DNA of 64,000 bases from positions 14,504,320 to 14,568,319 of the forward strand of contig CM055190.1 of assembly GCA_029224185.1 (NCBI GenBank). The letters run 5' to 3'. The notes below the pieces were generated by a model. The model was not told the DNA's origin. It did not search any database and saw nothing but the letters and a program-made list of their open reading frames with translations. Positions within the stretch are counted from its first letter, which is position 1. Each line of letters starts with the position of its first letter. The DNA is from Karalla daura. Taxonomy: Eukaryota > Chordata > Actinopteri > Chaetodontiformes > Leiognathidae. Positions 60,606 through 64,000 of this stretch are shown here, piece after piece. Made by a program: the position numbers and the translations under genes.

Positions 60606-61290
60606 AAGAACCCATTTGTTTGCAAATCAACACAGTAAAAGATGTTGCATGGAACCATGCAAAGCCTTACGAATCCACTAGAAACTGAAATGGCATTGTA
60701 ACTGTAATATAGCTATATAAGGGAAAGTGAAGTGGTGAATAGTCTAGGCCTCCTGTTTTAGAAAATCAATTTAAAACTGCATCAGCTATGTACTTCCAAA
60801 AATCCACCTGGTTTATTCTGCAGATCTGACCTACAGCCATCTATGTCTCTGAGCTGGCAGGCACTTCTCTGATACCAGACAAACATGGTGATTGATTGGC
60901 TGGTTGATTGATTACCACTGCCTTGGCCTTATAGCTGAAGAGACTGGATCAAGCAATAAGTGTGGAGCAAACACTGTGCTGCTGGGTATCTCTGCTGCTG
61001 AATCATAAGCCAAAATGAGTCCTGATGCTGGTCAGTGCCAGCAAGCAGCAGCTTCACTGGAGGGCACAAGCAGAGTTTGTCTTTACTTGTTTTTCATAGC
61101 TAAAAATCCTAAATAAATCAGTGCTGTACAGCACAGTGCCTGATATGTTTTTTTTTTTTAAAAAAAAGCTCAGGAAAGTCACAGTTTGCAGTGACTTTCA
61201 TAAAATGTTATTTTTTTAATATTTTCTGGAATATGTAGGCAACATGGTGTCTCATGGTACTTTCATGGAAAAAAGGACCCAGGCTCTACT
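60606..61290. other. Unannotated stretch
   Basis: No gene. A 9-bp-arm hairpin lies at 61174-61199 next to T- and A-runs. Confidence 0.45.
61174..61199. repeat. Inverted repeat, 9-bp arms
   Basis: GAAAGTCAC and GTGACTTTC flank an 8-nt loop. Confidence 0.75.
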
Positions 61291-61294
61291 CCGA

Positions 61295-61380
61295 GGCAAG
61301 GTTGTTATTGTTAATATAAATGAACGAAACAACAAAAACTAGAATTGAAAAAACATTTTCACTAACTGAAATAAATAAAA
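61295..61380 (+). mobile_element. Unclassified interspersed repeat fragment
   Basis: 'gttgttattgttaatataaa', then 'aacaacaaaaactagaattg', then 'cattttcactaactgaaata' is a pattern I recognise from many fish sequences (TTGTTAA...AAAACATTTTCGTTAACTGAAATAA). Its class is not known to me. Confidence 0.45.
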
Positions 61381-61392
61381 AATATTATTAAA

Positions 61393-61512
61393 AGAAATTC
61401 CCACAGTCCAAAAGCATGCATGTTTAGGCTGATTGGAGACTGATTGTTTGTCCAGTGAAGGACTGGTGCGGATATCAAAGTCAGAAAGATAATGGTTGGA
61501 ATGGAAATGTTA
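61393..61512 (+). mobile_element. SINE fragment (copy P)
   Basis: 'ttcccacagtccaaaagcat' followed by 'gcatgtttaggctgattgga' and a tail 'agataatggttggaatgg'. The middle 3' body is partly deleted. It abuts the unclassified repeat just upstream. Confidence 0.75.
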
Positions 61513-62426
61513 GCACTACCAATTCTTCGTATTATTTAGTGCCTCATCCTGACATGGGGTATAGCTTCATTCAAAGTAACGACCAATGAGGAATGATTTT
61601 AAGGCAGGATGAACTAGACGCAGGAACGAGCTGGTAGCTGGCAGGTGTTCATTGAACACATGGAAATTACATTACAGCCAACCCACATGCGGAGCAGGAG
61701 TTAACAATTCTGGGTCATTTCAGACAATTGAGGCCAAAATTTAGACCCAAAATGTGAGTCATTACACTGGAAAAGGAGCAAATATCCACATGTACTGTAT
61801 TCTGTCACTGCAAGCTGAAGTCAATTTCTACCTGTGACAACTGATGGCTAATGATCCAGGTGCATCCATCTTCATGCAAGAACAAAGTCAAATATAAAAA
61901 GTTTTGTATTATTATGATTTTTGTTTCACTTAATCTGTTGTAAAACTTCCACACTGGCTAAAACACAATCCAGGGGAACCAGGTGGAAAAAAGTCAGATG
62001 TGCAGTCTGAACAAACAAGATAAATGAACTGTGGTTATGAGTGAGCCTAAGAGGGTCAGGCACAAAGCCACAGCCATACCACATGCAGTCATAAAAACAT
62101 ACACAAAATTGGGAGCTGGGCACTTGGGGAAGCAGAAAATTTAGGAAATAACTGGAAGCACAACCACGGTCATGACACGTGCACCTTAAGCCCCAACTGT
62201 ATTCATGACTGTGTTCCTCTGTGGATGATACCGATTCCAATTTATTAAGCCACCCTTTCTTGGAGAGGTGCTGCAAATTAAAATGCCGGATGAGGTGCCT
62301 CCTTTTTCCACTTTCTATCTCTGTGCACCTTCCACCACTCTTACACAGCGGAGTGTTGCAGTGAGCATGACTTTGTCTCTCCATCTCTGATATACAGCCT
62401 GGGTGCTCTGTGCTCCCCACTGTGTG

Positions 62427-62427
<1 letters not shown>
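61513..62427. other. Unannotated stretch
   Basis: A 164-codon minus frame (61926-62420) is the second-longest open frame in the window. It shows no recognisable domain, and its length is within chance expectation. Confidence 0.45.

Positions 62428-62508
<81 letters not shown>
62428..62508. repeat. (GT)n microsatellite, about 81 bp
   Basis: Some forty perfect GT units. Long alternating purine-pyrimidine tracts like this can adopt Z-DNA. Frames of poly-CV or poly-HT across it are artefacts. Confidence 0.98.
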
Positions 62509-62510
<2 letters not shown>

Positions 62511-63640
62511 CCTCTCTGCTGGAACTCAGCCCAACTGAGCTCTTTCAATTCATTAGCTCCCCACCAACATACCTTCCTAGAACAAGCAATAGCAGTACTT
62601 GTTTACTGTGTGACAATACACAGCAGACATAATAAACAATCTGATTCAGCAAGTGAGTGTTCGGTCTGTTCTGTCTTTGCTATTCTCTGAGCGGACTTCA
62701 TCCACAACTTATGAATTAGTTGCTGAACCACTGCAGCCAGTTATGCAAATACCTGTGTGCCCTCTTTCTCTTCCACTGCCCCGCTCTATTACATTTCTAC
62801 TTTATCAGTACAGCTTGTGCGCTGGTACAGTGAAAATTCAAGGCACTTTTCATGTGGTAAAAACAACAACAAGGAAATCATCTTTGGTTTTTTAGCTGTA
62901 ATAACAAAAACTTAGCATAGTTGATTAAATGCATTCATGTTAACCCCGGATATGCTGTACTTTGGGAAGAGTCATAGAGAAATTAAAAGGGAATTATCAT
63001 ATATGTTCTCTCTGAGCAGGAATACAACTATGAGAAAAACATGGGAAAATATATTGCTTTCTTCCACATTTTATATAGCAGGCCCCTGCGCTTCAGGTAA
63101 GAATAATCTTTTTAATATCACCTCTAGTGCCCCCCCCCCTTTTTTTCTTTACTTCTCCACTATTTCCCTCAATAAATTTGTACAAACCACCATAATTCAG
63201 AAACCCAAACAATCTTCTTCAGCGTTCCATAGAGAGAGGGCTAGGCAATATAGCGAGAACATTAACTCGGCTATATTTTCTTTTCTTGCTCTCTGTTTAT
63301 GAAACCCTCTTTGCTCCATCTGAACAGAGTGGCTGAGCAGTGAGGATGTAACGCAGCAGTTTATTTAAAGTGTTTTCATCTATGAACGCAAACTCTGAGG
63401 TATTGCAGGTCTCCCAAATTCCCTGTCAGAGCAAGGCTCTCAGCATCTCCACCACAGTCGTCACACTTGATTGATGGAATTTTTTGCCACAGCTCAACAG
63501 CAGTGGTGGGAGCAAACAGGTGTTTGGGTGAGAGGATGGCAGTACTGCAAAGCTTCTATGAAATGCATGTCAAGTCTAGCTAGTGCCCTGCTCTGGTGGA
63601 GAACATCTCACCTAATAAATGTCTGAAGAGAGAAGATATG
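62509..63640. other. Unannotated stretch
   Basis: No gene recognised. A frame of 121 codons at 62937-63302 lacks homology. A C-run lies near 63130-63139. Confidence 0.45.
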
Positions 63641-63805
63641 AAAGACAGTGAAAGAGAGAGAGAGAGAGAGTAGAGAAAAAGTGAGGCCAAGAGGGAGCAG
63701 CACTCTGGGACAGAGCCCGACAGACCAGATCATGCAGGAGGGCAGAGGGGGCAATGAGAGGGAGGGCAGAAAGAGAGAGAAAGACAGAGATAGGTAGACA
63801 GAAAA
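63641..63805. repeat. GA-rich purine tract with (GA)n core
   Basis: The GA core at 63651-63671 is followed by about 130 bases of mostly A/G sequence. Confidence 0.85.
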
Positions 63806-63929
63806 TCGTTCACAATATGAATTACAATGAATGATAAATTACTTTGTTCCCTATGTATGTGCCTTTGGCTCGATGAGAAAATTTGTCATGAAAGCATGCA
63901 TTCATAAACACTTAAACAAAAATAGTGAG

Positions 63930-64000
63930 AGTTGTAGGCGCTGTCACCTCACAGCAAGAAGATCCCTGGCTCGAATCCCAGACAGAGGGCCTTTCTGTGT
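63930..64000 (+). mobile_element. SINE head, cut by the window edge (copy Q)
   Basis: 'gttgtaggcgctgtcacctc', then ACAGCAAGAAG and the B-box-like GGCTCGAATCC, ending at 'cctttctgtgt' at the last base. This is the best preserved head in the window; the body continues beyond it. Confidence 0.85.

Noticed and set aside
61926..62420. 164-codon open frame on the minus strand.
   Set aside because: Length is within chance expectation for 64 kb in six frames. No recognisable domain, and it runs up to the GT microsatellite.
63075..63232. 'ggcccctgcgc' and 'gcgttccata' resemble pieces of U6 snRNA.
   Set aside because: Their spacing is about 140 bases instead of about 25 and the sequence between them is unrelated.

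Overview
The window reads as non-coding nuclear DNA of a teleost fish, most likely an intron or intergenic stretch of a percomorph-type genome. The fish assignment rests on the repeats: many decayed copies of a tRNA-like fish SINE, a fish LINE/SINE 3' tail near 40 kb, hAT-like fragments, two unrelated fossil reverse transcriptases and dense CA/GT microsatellites. Family names are from recognition of sequence patterns, not from a database search. Base composition is AT-rich, with no operon-like layout and no open frame longer than about 170 codons. Frames of that size are expected by chance in 64 kb, and none shows a recognisable host protein. I found no convincing protein-coding gene, rRNA, tRNA, CRISPR array or bacterial/viral cassette.

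Layout. 0-12 kb: sparse repeats (SINE at 0.54 kb, hAT-like end at 1.9 kb, SINE at 6.6 kb followed by a possible decayed DNA transposon) ending in the clearest structure of this part: a ~217-bp hAT-like element with short inverted ends inserted into the tRNA-like head of a SINE at 11.35-11.64 kb, with a second SINE head 80 bp further on. 12-31 kb: mostly unique AT-rich sequence with microsatellites, five SINE fragments and one hAT-like end at 27.25 kb. One or two short protein-like frames behind splice-acceptor-like sites (16.0 and 24.3 kb) are noted but unproven.

32-44.5 kb is the transposon-rich core. It holds an L2/CR1-type reverse transcriptase fossil (32.0-32.5 kb), a Ty3/gypsy-like LTR and leader (36.0-36.4 kb), and a pair of ~120-bp inverted arms 3.8 kb apart (38.27 and 42.06 kb) enclosing an LTR-like block, a LINE/SINE 3' tail and simple repeats. 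These are followed by an RTE-like reverse transcriptase fossil on the minus strand (43.0-43.5 kb) and another LTR-like segment (44.1-44.4 kb). 47-64 kb: a cluster of ten SINE copies, nine of them on the plus strand, interleaved with unique stretches. Some of those stretches carry homeodomain and octamer motifs and look like possible conserved non-coding elements.

There are no genes here to work together. The biology on view is layered transposition and decay, with a few candidate regulatory stretches that only cross-species alignment could confirm. I did not find a new gene system. The most unusual items are the nested hAT-in-SINE insertion, the 3.8-kb inverted-arm structure and a perfect 16-bp hairpin at 57.1 kb.
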